A stretch of 64,000 nt of DNA. Origin: Theobroma cacao (lineage: Eukaryota > Streptophyta > Magnoliopsida > Malvales > Malvaceae). Numbering within the stretch: position 1 is the first letter of the stretch; each line of letters starts with the position of its first letter. A program made the translations under genes and the position numbers. The DNA is taken from positions 40,573,662-40,637,661 of the forward strand of contig NC_030851.1 of assembly GCF_000208745.1 (NCBI RefSeq), given 5' to 3'. Below the pieces are notes generated by a model. The model was not told the DNA's origin and searched no databases. It saw nothing but the letters and a program-made list of their open reading frames with translations. Positions 51,941-63,800 of this stretch are shown here, one piece after another.

Positions 51941-53422
51941 TTAAAGGTCAAGGAAGTTAGTGTATTTATTCAAATTTTTATTATATGATTATTGTATTTT
52001 TTATATAAAAAATACGAATAAAATTTATTTACATGGTTATTTGTCAATTGGTTGACCAATTCAAATTTTTAATGATCACAATAAAAAGAAAGTCTTTAAA
52101 GCAATTGTCGAAATAATTCATAATTGTCTACCTCTTTTCATTTATTTTCATCGATATTACTATTGTTATTATTTATATTTTTTATGATAATTTACTCTAA
52201 TTTATTAAATAATTATTTATAAATTTTGTAACGCATCAATTCAATGTCATTTTTTTTAAATATTGTGTTGTTTAAAACTTACTGTACTTTTCTTTTTTCT
52301 CTTTTTCTTTAAATATATATTAGTTTTTTTCCTTATGTTATTATAGCACAAGTGACTCTCACGAAGAAAATTATATTAAAATTATTGGATCGATTCAATT
52401 ATTTAACCACACATTAATATTTAACATCAATTATAGTTAATAATAACGTGTTAAGAGGTGTTTTTAAAAAGAGATGATCTTGATTAAGGACATGATTAAA
52501 TTAAATTATTATTTTAACTAATGTAAATTTTAATTACTTTATATATATATACTTTCTCTTATATACCAAACATTATAATATAGTTTTCCAACTATCATGC
52601 TACATTGGAAGACTCAGACACCATCTAAGAGTAAGTTACAAAATCAATACTTTATACATGTTAATATATATTTACTATTTTTCTGTTAAATATAAAAGGA
52701 AAAAAATCATATTACTAGTTTTAATTTTCATAATTTCATATGTTAGAATTCTTGAACATTCGATCCAATAATAAAAAATATGACGTGTCGATTTATTGAA
52801 ACAAAATTTTAAAAAAATTATTTATGGGTATGTATATATACAGATTAAAAATAATTAAGAAAATAATACATTATTTATAAATTTCATTTAAAATTTATCA
52901 AAAGCCAAAGTAATGGATAGAGTGGTAAAAACAGGAAACCTTGAAAATCCAGTACAATACAAGACCTTGCTCTTTTAACCTCGACTGATGGTCACCAATC
53001 TCTTTGCTTCTGTAGAAGTATAAGCTTCACCAATTGGCAACTCCCAATCATCACAAAATACTTTCAAGCCTTTGTTTTCGAATCATCCACTTGACAAACA
53101 AATGATGGGCATTGCTTAGTCATCGTTGTTCATTCGCTTCCAAGTTCCACTCCCTAAGATATTTTCCCAATTTCCCACTTCTCACAGCCACATCTCTCTA
53201 CAGTCTCTCCTCTCCATTTTCACCTCAGTGAGATATAGCTTGTCAGGAATTGGTACTAGTAATTAAGTTAAAGTTAAGACACCCTTCAACCTTCTCGTAG
53301 TAATTTGTTAGATTTTCAAGGTGCTCTGTTCTGGGATTCCTCTGTTGTGTGCTTTTTCTTTGATATTTTTCAGTCTGGGAATTCTTGCAAAGCTTTACAA
53401 AAGAAAAGAATTGTTACCCACA

Positions 53423-53508
53423 TGGGATTGGTTCCAATTGGAAAACCCAGAATCACAGACCTGGAAAAACAACAACAACAACGAAAATGGATTCAAAGTT
53501 GCGTTTAA
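53423..53508 (+). promoter_or_regulatory. Overlapping upstream ORF at the TLP1 start
   Basis: An ATG in context ACCCACATGGGA opens a 28-codon frame that runs past the TLP1 ATG at 53487 in another frame. If the leader is unspliced here, scanning ribosomes must bypass it to start TLP1. A CAA-rich stretch (53468-53482) just before the main ATG may help initiation. The transcript start is not known. Confidence 0.4.
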
Positions 53509-56494
53509 TCCAACAATCTCTCAACACCCGTTACTCCGAATGGATCCGCGAAGCTCTCGATGATTTACCAGACAATTTCACCATCACGGATCCTTCGATT
53601 TCAGGCCACCCAATCGTTTTCGCCAGCCGCGGCTTCTTGAAAATGTCGCGTTACTCACGAGAAGAAGTGATTGGGCAAAATGGGAAGATATTTCAGGGGC
53701 CGAAAACTAATCCAAGGACGGTGATGGAAATAAGGGAAGCGATTCGAGAAGAGAGGGGTGTTGAGGTCAGTTTGTTGAATTACCGTAAAGATGGTACGCC
53801 GTTTTGGATGTTGTTTCATATGAGACCGGTTTTTGGGAAAGAAGACGGAAGGGTGATTCATTTCGTGGCGGTTCAGGTTCCGATTTCGACGAAACAGAGG
53901 AGGAACGGAGGGGTGAGTTTGAGTGAGGATGGGTCGGGTTTGAATGAGGTTGTGTTTGGGTCTTGTAGGAAGGAAGTTGATTCCGATTCTTTGCTGGAAT
54001 TGCGTCGCGTTTTGTCCTTGGATTCGGGTAGTAAAGGTTCGTTTCTTAAGCTATACTTTTTGTGTGTAGCCATTATCGATTGATCAACTGCACATTTAAT
54101 GTGAAAATGTTATCATAAACAGCATTTTAACCACTCCATCAACAATGTTTATTTGCTTTAGAGCTTGTCATCCAATATCTGCTGTTAATTGATGTTTCAC
54201 CCTTTGTTTAGACGACAAAAGTTGACACTATATTCTCATCTTCCATTATTGTTTTTGGATTTACTTGACTGAGTTCTCATCTATCAAGTCTATATTACAG
54301 TATTAGATATCGAAGAGACATGCAAGGCAAGTGATTTTGAGGAGCGAAGGGCTGCAACGGCATTTAACAATATCTTGTCTGTGCTAACCCACTGTAGTGA
54401 GTTGACCGGCAGATTGGTCTGTGGGAAGAGATGCAGTGTACCTGGGGCAGGCTACGTTAGTTCATCACTAAATATATCACTTGGTAGAATCAAACAAAGC
54501 TTTGTACTGTGAGTTGTTTGCAAATTCTTAATTTTCCTACTTTATAGTAGATAACCTGCTTTGTCTGGATTTCTGATGTCTTTGCTTTTTGTTACCGGCA
54601 ACACATTTCCGTGGGCTTGCAGAATTGATCCACATTTACCTGACATGCCTATAGTTTATGCAAGTGATGCGTTCTTAAGATTGACAGGTGCTTCAATATG
54701 CTTTTCCAATTTCCAATATTAAGCATCATGGATTTAATCTCATATAATTATTTCACCAGTCGTAATTGAAAGATCCAGAGCAAACAGTTTATAAATTTAT
54801 TTAAAGATGCAGTTTATATAGCTGCTTATATACTTCTTTGCCTTTATAGGCTATGATAGACATGAAGTGTTGGGGCATAATTTTAGAGTCTTGAATGGTG
54901 TTGATACAGATACTTCAACTCTACATCAGGTAGTTCTTTTATCCAATATAACTTTTAAACTATTATGGGTGCATGGTTAACATTTATTGCCTACCGTTTG
55001 CCAGATAAAGGAAAGCATTCAAACAGAACAAGCATGCACAGTACGTATCTTAAGTTACAGGTTGATACTTTCTCACTTCCAATGTTTATTGAAGAATGGC
55101 ATTATGTCCATAAGGTCTAAGTATACATGTCTTGTTACTGTACCAGGAAGGACAAAAGCTCATTTTGGAACTGTCTTCACTTATCTCCTGTTCGTAATGC
55201 CTCTGGCAAGGTAATATATTATTGGTTATGCATAAACTTTTGTAAGTTCAGATAAATTTTCTAATCTTAGTTGTTTGTTTTCTGTTGACGAGATGAATAT
55301 TAGATCTTGTTGTTAGTCAATTTAGCATACCTTCAGCTTGATTCAGTGCAGTCAAGGATAGAGGACTAATATCTGTGCATCAGTGATTTACATACACGGT
55401 CTTTGAATTATACAGACTAATAACTGTGCAGCAGTGTAAAGAATAGAGGATTGCCTTTGTCAGTAAATTTGCCATTACTGATGCAGTATGTACAGAATAA
55501 GCCTTTGTAGCATAAATCTTTTATTATACATTCTGAAACTTGATAGAAACTAGGTGAAGAATACATTTTAGATATAACATGTACATCTAAGTATTCTTAG
55601 TAGCATACAAGAAATGAAATTTGAGAGTCTGGATTTTTAGTACTTGGCACGTTTGCTGTTCCATTCTATCTTTACTTTGGAAATGTCTGACTTTTGGTTT
55701 ATTATTCTAAACAGAGTAACTGACACTAGAATGTGTGGGTAAAGAGGCTTTAACATTCTGAGGGGCTATAAGTCATTGTTTCAAAACTTGTGTTTTAAAT
55801 ATTGCTTTGCTTTATAAAACAGCTTATTAAGCATGATAGCTGCAGCTTATTCTTGCTCCAAGTTAATTAATTTCGCCCATAGTCTATGATTAAAAAACTG
55901 CTTGTACAAAACAGAAGCTTTTCATGCATACTTGAATGATTTCTTGGTGTTCTATGATCATAGAAATGCTATCTATCTATTATTGGTAGACGTTTCTGAT
56001 ATTGCTGAAATATGATGCATCTTTCAACCCCTAATTGAGTGCTAAAAATGGAGTCCAAAAAGAAAAAAAATATCATATTGCAATTGTTGATGCTAAACCT
56101 GGTGATGCTGGATGTTGCAAGAGGTGTGGATCTAGGTTAACACTTTTAACATTTGATTATTGTCAATTATCAATCCATAAATTGCTTAAAAGTTGTGGAT
56201 TATAGTTGTTTTAGTTGTTGCCTTTTGTGATTGATTGCATATTAATCTAAAGCCTGCTTGGAATGGATCGATGCTAAGAATCATGGAATATCTCTTTGCA
56301 GCTTTGATTTGCCCTCTCTTACACTGATTATATCTGTTCAGATAGCTTACTTTGTGGGCGTTCAGATAGAGGATGACTGTAAGAACCGGGATGGACATGG
56401 GCTGAGTCCTGAGATGAGGCAACTTAGTGCTGTTGGTGCAGTGAAGGTTGCAGTGAGGACTTCATCAATATCTGCTGGCTCCTCCAAGTCATAG
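53487..56494 (+). CDS. TLP1: TWIN LOV protein (PAS/LOV protein) lacking both LOV cysteines
   Basis: Two LOV-type PAS domains, with no kinase or other output domain. Exons are 53487-54036, 54301-54508, 54623-54687, 54850-54929, 55005-55060, 55147-55210 and 56342-56494, giving 391 aa against about 399 in Arabidopsis TLP1 (At2g02710). LOV1 spans about 15-145 and LOV2 about 250-352. In the flavin-cysteine loop, LOV1 reads GQNGKIFQG (Gly66) and LOV2 reads GHNFRVLNG (Phe286), so neither has the adduct-forming Cys. LOV1 keeps Asn98 (NYRKD) but has Met108 in place of the second Asn. LOV2 has Ser318 (SYRKD) but keeps Asn328 (FWN). The strand Gln is present in both (AVQVP and GVQIE). Arabidopsis TLP is reported to bind VITAMIN C DEFECTIVE 2/5 in a light-dependent way. 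The frame is intact, so it is not a pseudogene. Confidence 0.93.
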
Positions 56495-57821
56495 ATGGCT
56501 TCTGTATTCTTTGCGGCTGTCATATATCACTTACCAAACTCTTGAAAATCCAGTCTCACAGTGCTTGTAATCTCATACTAGCTGAGAATACTGTCTGTAA
56601 TCTCATCTAGTAGCTGAAATGTCAAAATGTAAAATGGGAGAAAATTCTAAATTTAGAAAAAAAAAAAAAAAGAGAAAGGGAATAATCAAAGTGGGATTGT
56701 TACAGGGGTTTCCTCGGTATAATAGTTTTGGTGAATAAGTTGTCTTGGCACTAAGCTCAGCTTTGTCATTACAAAGAAAATGCAATGATCCTAATGTAAA
56801 ATCCTGAAGGATTGGGTGCATGTTTTACTTAATGGATGGAAAATGTCACTCTGTAAATCATGTAGGTTGAAGCTACCAATGGATGATAAAGTTTTCAAGT
56901 AATTATTTTAGGATTTGGGATTTCAGATTCTGCATAATTCGGCAGAAAGTAGACAAAAAGGTATGAAGGAGAGGAGATCTTCAATGGGTTAAAACAGCAG
57001 TACTGAATCAGCAAAGCTATGGAAAAACAGGGTTCACATTTCATCCTTAACCAGGAATGAAATCGAAATGACAGACAGAAAAAGCATGACGAAGGCCTGA
57101 ACCTTAACTCTGAAGTAGTCTGATGGAGCAGTGTTAAGCTCAAGATTTTCTTAACCCAGAAGTGTATATATATTAATAAGAAACTGATTTAATCATGTGA
57201 AAGACACTACACAAAAGTTCAAGCATCTCGGGTCCCCCCATGCAACGTGCGAGATTTGGACAGCCTGGCTAACCATGTCAGCTTCCCAGGAATCAGCAGC
57301 ACTGCCGCGAAATTCAACCCCGATTGATCTGACAAAGATTCACGAGCTTAAAAAGTTGGCCCTTCGAAAATGCTAATATCCACTCAAAAAGATCAAATTC
57401 ATTCGCAATTCAATCTATCTTCTTTTTTCCATTTCCCTTTTCTTCAAAGGAAAAACCAAAAGCGTCGTCTTTCTCTGAAGATAGTAAAGCCCTCACTCCT
57501 CAACCATTACAAACAATATCACACTTGTGACTTGTCCACGATGAACCAAACCCACCATCCATGCATCAGAATCTCATATAAATCTTCTCCCAACATGGGC
57601 AGCAGCATCATGTCCTTTGATCTTTCCTTTTCTCATTTCATCAAGTTTTCTACTAGGAATTCACATGCCAAAATCTCTTGTTCCAGACTAAAATAATACT
57701 AGTAGTAACAAACCAACAAAAATTTAAACATTCTATATACACCAACCAACCTGGTTGAGTCCTATCCTCTATCTTCTTCTAGCTCTAGCTAACCCCATCA
57801 AGAACCATCGTCATTACCCAA
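56495..57821. other. Intergenic: TLP1 3' side and GLOX promoter
   Basis: The left part should hold the TLP1 3' UTR. The right part is the GLOX promoter. Open frames such as 57370-57696 are low-complexity and unlike any family. No gene is seen. Confidence 0.5.
57734..57739 (+). promoter_or_regulatory. Candidate TATA box of the GLOX gene
   Basis: A TATATA motif in TTCTATATACACC lies about 85 bases before the GLOX ATG, followed by a C/A-rich stretch typical of a plant start site and leader. Confidence 0.5.
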
Positions 57822-59495
57822 ATGACGTTCAAGAACCAATCTTTTTTCGTTAACTTCTTCTCTTTATTCTTTCTTTTCTCGTTCTTGGAGCTAAGTGAAG
57901 CAAACCCATCAGTTTTCGTGACCCCAACTTCATCTTTGTCCGTAGTATCGGGGGGTTACTGGCAGCTCCTGCAACCGAGCGTAGGCATCTCCGCCATGCA
58001 CGTGCAACTCCTCCCTAACAACAAAGTTATCATCTTTGACCGCACTGACTCCGGCCCTTCCAACCTATCTTTACCCGCCGGCAGCTTCTGTCCTAAGAAA
58101 GACTGCACCGCCCACTCTCTCCTCTACGACGTCGTTTCCAACACTTTCCGTCCCCTCCACGTCCTAACTGACACCTGGTGCTCCTCCGGTTCCCTCGACC
58201 CCAACGGTACCCTTATCCAAACCGGCGGATACAATGACGGCGATCACGTGATCCGAATTTTCAGCCCGTGTGACACTTATGCCTGCGACTGGTACGAACT
58301 CACGGCTACTCATCTTATCGACCGTCGATGGTACGCTACTAACCAAGTTTTGCCCGATGGAAGAATCATAATCCTTGGCGGTAGAAGGGTTTTTACTTAC
58401 GAGTTTTATCCTAAAAACGACTTCGTCAGTAACAACAAGAGCTTTTACCTTCGTTTCTTGGTGGAAACTAGGGACCCCGAAGAGAACAATCTTTACCCTT
58501 TCTTGCATTTACTACCAGATGGAAATCTCTTCATCTTCGCCAACCAAAAATCAATCTTGTTTGATTATAAAAAAGGCATTGTTCTGAGACAGTTCCCTCT
58601 TATGCCTGGAGATGATAAGAGAAACTATCCTAGTACTGGCTCTTCGGTTATGCTTCCTTTGAGGTTGTCTTGGACGGGGCCTCCGGTGGTGGAGGTGCTC
58701 GTGTGCGGCGGTGCACCTGCGGGGGCGTTCTTGAAAGCGGATAAGATGAAGGTTTTCGTAGAGGCGTCAAGGACTTGTGGCAGGCTGAAAGTGAACGACC
58801 CAAATCCCCAATGGCTCATAGAGTTCATGCCCATGCCACGTGTCATTTCTGACATGATACTGTTACCTACCGGTGATGTGATCATCATTAACGGCGCTGC
58901 TAATGGCACTGCTGGTTGGGAGAATGCCGTAAACCCGGTTTTGAACCCGGTTCTTTACTCGGTTAACGAGGTTCCACTGCGGAGATTCACGGTTTTGGCG
59001 CCCTCGAAGATCCCGAGAATGTACCACTCCGCTGCATTGCTTCTGCCAGATGGCAGGATATTAGTGGGTGGCAGCAATCCGCATACTAGGTACGTATTCA
59101 CCGGACCGTACCCGACCGATCTGAGTTTGGAGGCTTATAACCCATACTACATGGATCCTAAATTCAACTCGTTAAGGCCCTCGGTTTTATCGCTGGAGCC
59201 GGGGAATGCGCTGGTGTACGGGCAGAGGTTCGGGGTTTCGTTTTCGCTGCCGCTTTACAAGCAGGGAGCCGCCTACGTGGCCCTGGTGGCGCCGTCGTTC
59301 ACGACGCATTCGATCGGGATGAACCAACGCGTGGTCATTTTGAGCACGGCCAGCGTGGTCCAATTGTCCATGTTTAATCACAAGCTAGTGGTGGTTGGGC
59401 CCACCAACGCCAGCGTGGCACCTCCGGGTTATTATATGCTGTTCGTGGTACACTCCGGGATTCCTAGTCACGCGGTTTGGGTGAAGGTGATGTGA
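57822..59495 (+). CDS. GLOX: Glyoxal/aldehyde oxidase-like copper radical oxidase, secreted
   Basis: Predicted to oxidise small aldehydes to acids while making hydrogen peroxide in the apoplast. Plant GLOX genes are linked to pollen and tapetum function and to defence in grape. It is a single exon of 557 aa, as usual for the family. A signal peptide covers about 1-28 (hydrophobic FFSLFFLFSFLEL, then SEA). Galactose-oxidase-type ligands are all in place: Cys120 (TDTWCSSGS) and Tyr171 (RRWYATNQVLPDGR) for the thioether cofactor, Tyr401-His402 (RMYHSAALLLPDGR) and His496 (TTHSIGMNQR) for copper. Kelch-like repeats lie between, and the C-terminal domain is Ig-like. The coding sequence is noticeably more GC-rich than its flanks. 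The substrate is not certain. Confidence 0.95.
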   Translation: MTFKNQSFFVNFFSLFFLFSFLELSEANPSVFVTPTSSLSVVSGGYWQLLQPSVGISAMHVQLLPNNKVIIFDRTDSGPSNLSLPAGSFCPKKDCTAHSLLYDVVSNTFRPLHVLTDTWCSSGSLDPNGTLIQTGGYNDGDHVIRIFSPCDTYACDWYELTATHLIDRRWYATNQVLPDGRIIILGGRRVFTYEFYPKNDFVSNNKSFYLRFLVETRDPEENNLYPFLHLLPDGNLFIFANQKSILFDYKKGIVLRQFPLMPGDDKRNYPSTGSSVMLPLRLSWTGPPVVEVLVCGGAPAGAFLKADKMKVFVEASRTCGRLKVNDPNPQWLIEFMPMPRVISDMILLPTGDVIIINGAANGTAGWENAVNPVLNPVLYSVNEVPLRRFTVLAPSKIPRMYHSAALLLPDGRILVGGSNPHTRYVFTGPYPTDLSLEAYNPYYMDPKFNSLRPSVLSLEPGNALVYGQRFGVSFSLPLYKQGAAYVALVAPSFTTHSIGMNQRVVILSTASVVQLSMFNHKLVVVGPTNASVAPPGYYMLFVVHSGIPSHAVWVKVM

Positions 59496-60807
59496 TCTTT
59501 GAGCAGCTTTAGGATTGTGATTGATCATGTACAATTACTTAGATATTCTTTTTTTAGGTTTCTTATATGATGATTCTTTTTAGGCAAAATTGAAGTACCA
59601 CTACATTGATATAGCAAAATCAGGTTAGGTAGTTAGTTTACTTGTTGTCTTTCCAATAATGAAATTGGGTTAGCTTCAAGCTCGACTAACATTTGATCGG
59701 TTCAGTTTTAATATTGAATTAATAAAATTCTCATGAAAAATTGAAATACTCGAATTATAATAAAAAATAAAAAATCACTGAAATTGATTTATTTCAATTT
59801 GAATAAGGTATTTTAAGGTATATTTTAACAATATTAATAACATATAATAGCTAAAATATATTATTAACTATTGGTTTTTTATTACTTTAATCATAAATTT
59901 TAATTATTCAAAATCAACCGAAAATTATTCCTTTCGACCTATTAACATAAAAACCGAAAAAATCAATCTAAATTAACCGTAATTGTTATTTCGTTTAAAT
60001 TGGAGCTTACATTTTTTTTTTTTGTGAATTATAGTATATAATAATTACGACAAGGTTCACACGGACTGGACTAAGTCCAAACTAAACAGAACCGAAACCT
60101 GGCCAGGGGTTTTGGATGGTGTAAAGATCATAGGCCTAGCCCAATAATGCAGAAAACACCAAATACACAATCAAACATGAACTGCTCTGACAACAAACAG
60201 TACATGTTTGATTTCTCTAGAATCTCTTGAATTTGTTTAGTATATGTTTATCATGTTTATATTTGTACAATTCAGGTTAAGGGTTCGTTTGAACCTAAAT
60301 TATAGGTTAAGAACTCGAACTTGGTTGCATAAATGATTGGGTTTTTGGCAAGCTTATGCTTATATTTTTTTACTTAATTGATCAGATTTTTGTCTCCAAA
60401 ACTTCTAGTATTCGGTTCTAGTTTTGGGATAATTGAATTTTCTTCATTGACAACCAAGGCTGATACAAAGGGAAGCTAAAGACAATAAAAGGCTAAACAA
60501 AACATAAGAAAACAAGAACAGTAGACTAAACAAAGAGCAGCATAGCTCAACAGAGAAAGCTGACAGTATCCACCCTTGAAACCCCCAGTTTTGACCATTT
60601 ACAGGCTTATCATGCTGACGGTATCAGATAAGCAATGTGTCTGGATTTTGATAGCGTCAGGCTGAGTAGTTTCCTTCTTTTGGGGACAGTGCATTTGTCT
60701 GAATTCTTTCTCTTTACCGAAATGTGTTCATTTAACTGGATCAAGCCGATCACAGCAACCGAGTCTGTTTTTAACATAAGGATTCAGAATTAACCCCCGG
60801 GTTGTTT
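59496..60807. other. Intergenic, convergent GLOX and NPF 3' ends
   Basis: Contains both 3' UTRs and AT-rich DNA from about 59700 to 60060. No gene or repeat family is recognised. Confidence 0.45.
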
Positions 60808-63800
60808 CTACTTTCTAGCTCCTGCTGATCTGTATTTGTAGCGCATGGCCCAGAAAAGGTAATGCAAGAAATTCAATGAGCTAAGCAAGCACATAAGCCA
60901 GTAGAATCTTTCCAGATGGTAGTGGTTGATCGTATGACCAGAGAGCCATGGCTTGTGGCCTGAGTCATCCGTGACATTGTTTACCATCGATACAATCACC
61001 GAGCTCAAATAATACCCCATTGCCAGTGATACCCAGGAAAGAGATGTGGCCAACGATCTCATGCTTGAAGGCGCCTCAGTGAAGAAAAATTCGAGTAACC
61101 CCGCCAAGGTGAAAAGATCTGCTGACCCAAGGAACAAGTACTGCAAAGCAATCCAGAAAAATGTAATGGGTAATGGGTTGGTTGAGTCAAGTAGGCCTGA
61201 GTCAGTTGCCACTCTCTTTCGCTTGATTTCGACAAGAGCTGCCACAGCCATGGCTATTATGGAAAGAAATAAACCGATTCCAATTCGTTGCAGATGAGTA
61301 ATCCCCATCTCGGTTTTGGTCACTCTCCGAGCAAATGGGATGATGAAGTGATCGTAAACTGGGGCAAGGATCATGATGAAGACTACGGGAAAAACTGGCA
61401 GGGAAGCTGGTGGGATTTTCAATGAACCAAGCTTGGTGTTCATGGTAGCAGCTTGTTCGACAGAAAATGTGGAAAGCTGAGCTAAGCAGCAGTTGAGAAT
61501 AATGGTGCAAGCAAATATGGGAAGGATTTTTAGCACAATCTTCACTTCTTCTACTTGCCGCACTGAGCATTCAAGTGCTGGGTGAGCTGGCTTGTTCACC
61601 ACTGCTCTGTTTAGGAATTTAAGGCTTTCTGTTGGGAGTTGATCCGGCTGCTGCTCACTTTGTTTGGCATTTTGTTCTGCTTCCTCGCTGGCTTCAGTTT
61701 GATGACAAGGGCTTGTTGCCAGGTTCGCAATGGCATTGCTTGGACTGCTGCTCATGCAACTGTTCAGCATAGCAGCAACCAAAACCTGTTCAAGTAAATC
61801 GCACACACACTTATTTCTTCCTTTCAGGAATGGAAACAAGGTAGAGTGTTTACTGGAAAATAAAGTTGCATTAGCATCCGAAGTTTACCTTGCAAATGGT
61901 TGTAATTGGGCTGCCAAACGGTACTTTGATCCTGTAAAATGTTGAGCCAGCGAGGAAGATTGGGATCGACAACAATATTGCAATGGTGGCGATGGCGAAA
62001 CCCCACTCCCAGCCCTTGTTATCCTCAACCCACACAACAAACGTAACGGCAATAAGGGCACCACATGAAAGACAGAAGACAAAGTAGTTGAAGAAGGTCG
62101 ATCTTTGCTTCCTTCCCTGCGGGGTGTTCTGATCAAACTGCTCAGCGCCATGCGTTGGTAAAGACCCTTTTATCCCTCCAACGCCAAGTGCCACAAGATA
62201 AAGGCCTATGAACAGCATAGCTGCTTTCCCACCCCCAACTTCTTGGCATGGAATGGAGGGGGTGGACGATGGATTGCACTCCGGAGGCTTTAAGGAAGGT
62301 GTCCGAGCTTGCATGGTAAGAATGATCAAGCCCTGTTTCAATGGCCGGTATGGGTTAGGCTTGTGAAATTAGCAAGTATATGTAATAATTATTAAACCAT
62401 AAAAGGTTCTTCAAGTCATGCATATGAAGAATTGAAACTTCCATTCCAATTTCTTTTTTCGACAAGGTTAAACTTATTTTCAAGTGTTTCTCAAACGCCC
62501 AGGTTTGGGCGCTGGCGAAAGTGTGGATTAACAATATCAAACTCAACTAAGAAGGCCTTGGTAGATAGGCCTGGATCAGCCTGGACCAAACCAAATTCCC
62601 CAATTTCCCTATCTGATTTCCACATCCGAAAGCCTGCAGCATTTGCCTAAAGACTCAGAGAAAAGGTCCAAATAGATAATTGGGGTCACTTAAAATCATC
62701 CAATTAAGATCAACAAATCAACAAACAGTGGGTCCCTCCATCTCGTGGTAAGCCACACAGACACACGTACACAGTTTTGGACTGCCCTACTCTGAAACGT
62801 CATTGTAAAGAAGATGGGCTGTGGGCTGCTCGGCTTGGAAGGGTGCACGTGGGCAATGGTTCTGAATTCAGTAGGCTCCCAAAATTCAGTCGAGTCTGTC
62901 TAAGTAGTAGCCACACACGTGGTTCATGGACCTGCATCAAATTAGAAACTATTCCTACATATGGTTTTTTGTACTTTTGGATGAAAATCCCATTTAAAGA
63001 TAGGCATTGATTTGATTTTCCGCTTTTTCTCCACTTACCATACGGACATTGGTAGATCAAAATTACCGTATCTCAGACGTAGACAATACCAGGTCGTGGG
63101 ACAAACGTGTCCTCCAGCACCCTAAGGGTGCAACCATTTTGACAGTCAATGATGGCACGTGTCGAGCAAAATCTCTTACCACCTGTCATGCTGTGCCTTA
63201 ATCATGTGCTTCAAACAGGGACATGATTTTCAAAGCAACAAGACAGGATAGATGTCGCTATCTTGCTAAAATTGAGAAAAGGAAGTTTCTCTTGTCGTAA
63301 GACGCGACACAAATATTTTAAAAACGGGTCCCCCCTTCCCTCCCCCTCACCCCCTTAAGGCCCCCCAGCCCCAAGGCGTTGGCTCTGATTGGATACGTTT
63401 TCTATGAATTGTATCCCCGGGGACCCCTCTCCGACACGCGTCTGAACTTACCATTTATTTGCCTACATCAAATGATAATTTGATGCTTTTTTGAGGAAAA
63501 TTATCATTTCAAAACCTAACTGTAACTAACATAACCACTAGTTTCTGGATTTTTTTACCATGTGATGAGAGATTGAAACAGACCCTTTTTGTTTGTTTTT
63601 CTTCTTCTTTCTGAGTTTTTTTGAATGATGGTAATTGGGTTTTGATTCTTTTTGGGGTTTGACAGCAGATAGAGAGAGAGAGAAATTTATGAACATTTAT
63701 CACAAGGCCTCGATAGTTGTACCTAGACAGACGGTGTTCCTTGGATCTACAGACCAAAGTCTCAGGGGGGTGACGGCCACAACCTTTAATGCTTGCACAC

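Larger units (their letters stand above)
49101..53486. other. Divergent intergenic region between TRIPP-like gene and TLP1
   Basis: About 4.4 kb of AT-rich DNA, the largest gene-free stretch. It holds a foldback element (49369-49852) and a diverged tandem repeat (51743-51940), listed separately. A GC-richer patch lies at about 50430-50720. The right end is the TLP1 promoter and 5' UTR. No gene is seen. Confidence 0.5.

Noticed and set aside
57370..57696. Open frame upstream of the GLOX gene
   Set aside because: Composition is that of a C/T-rich promoter, with no motifs, signal or homologue that I recognise.
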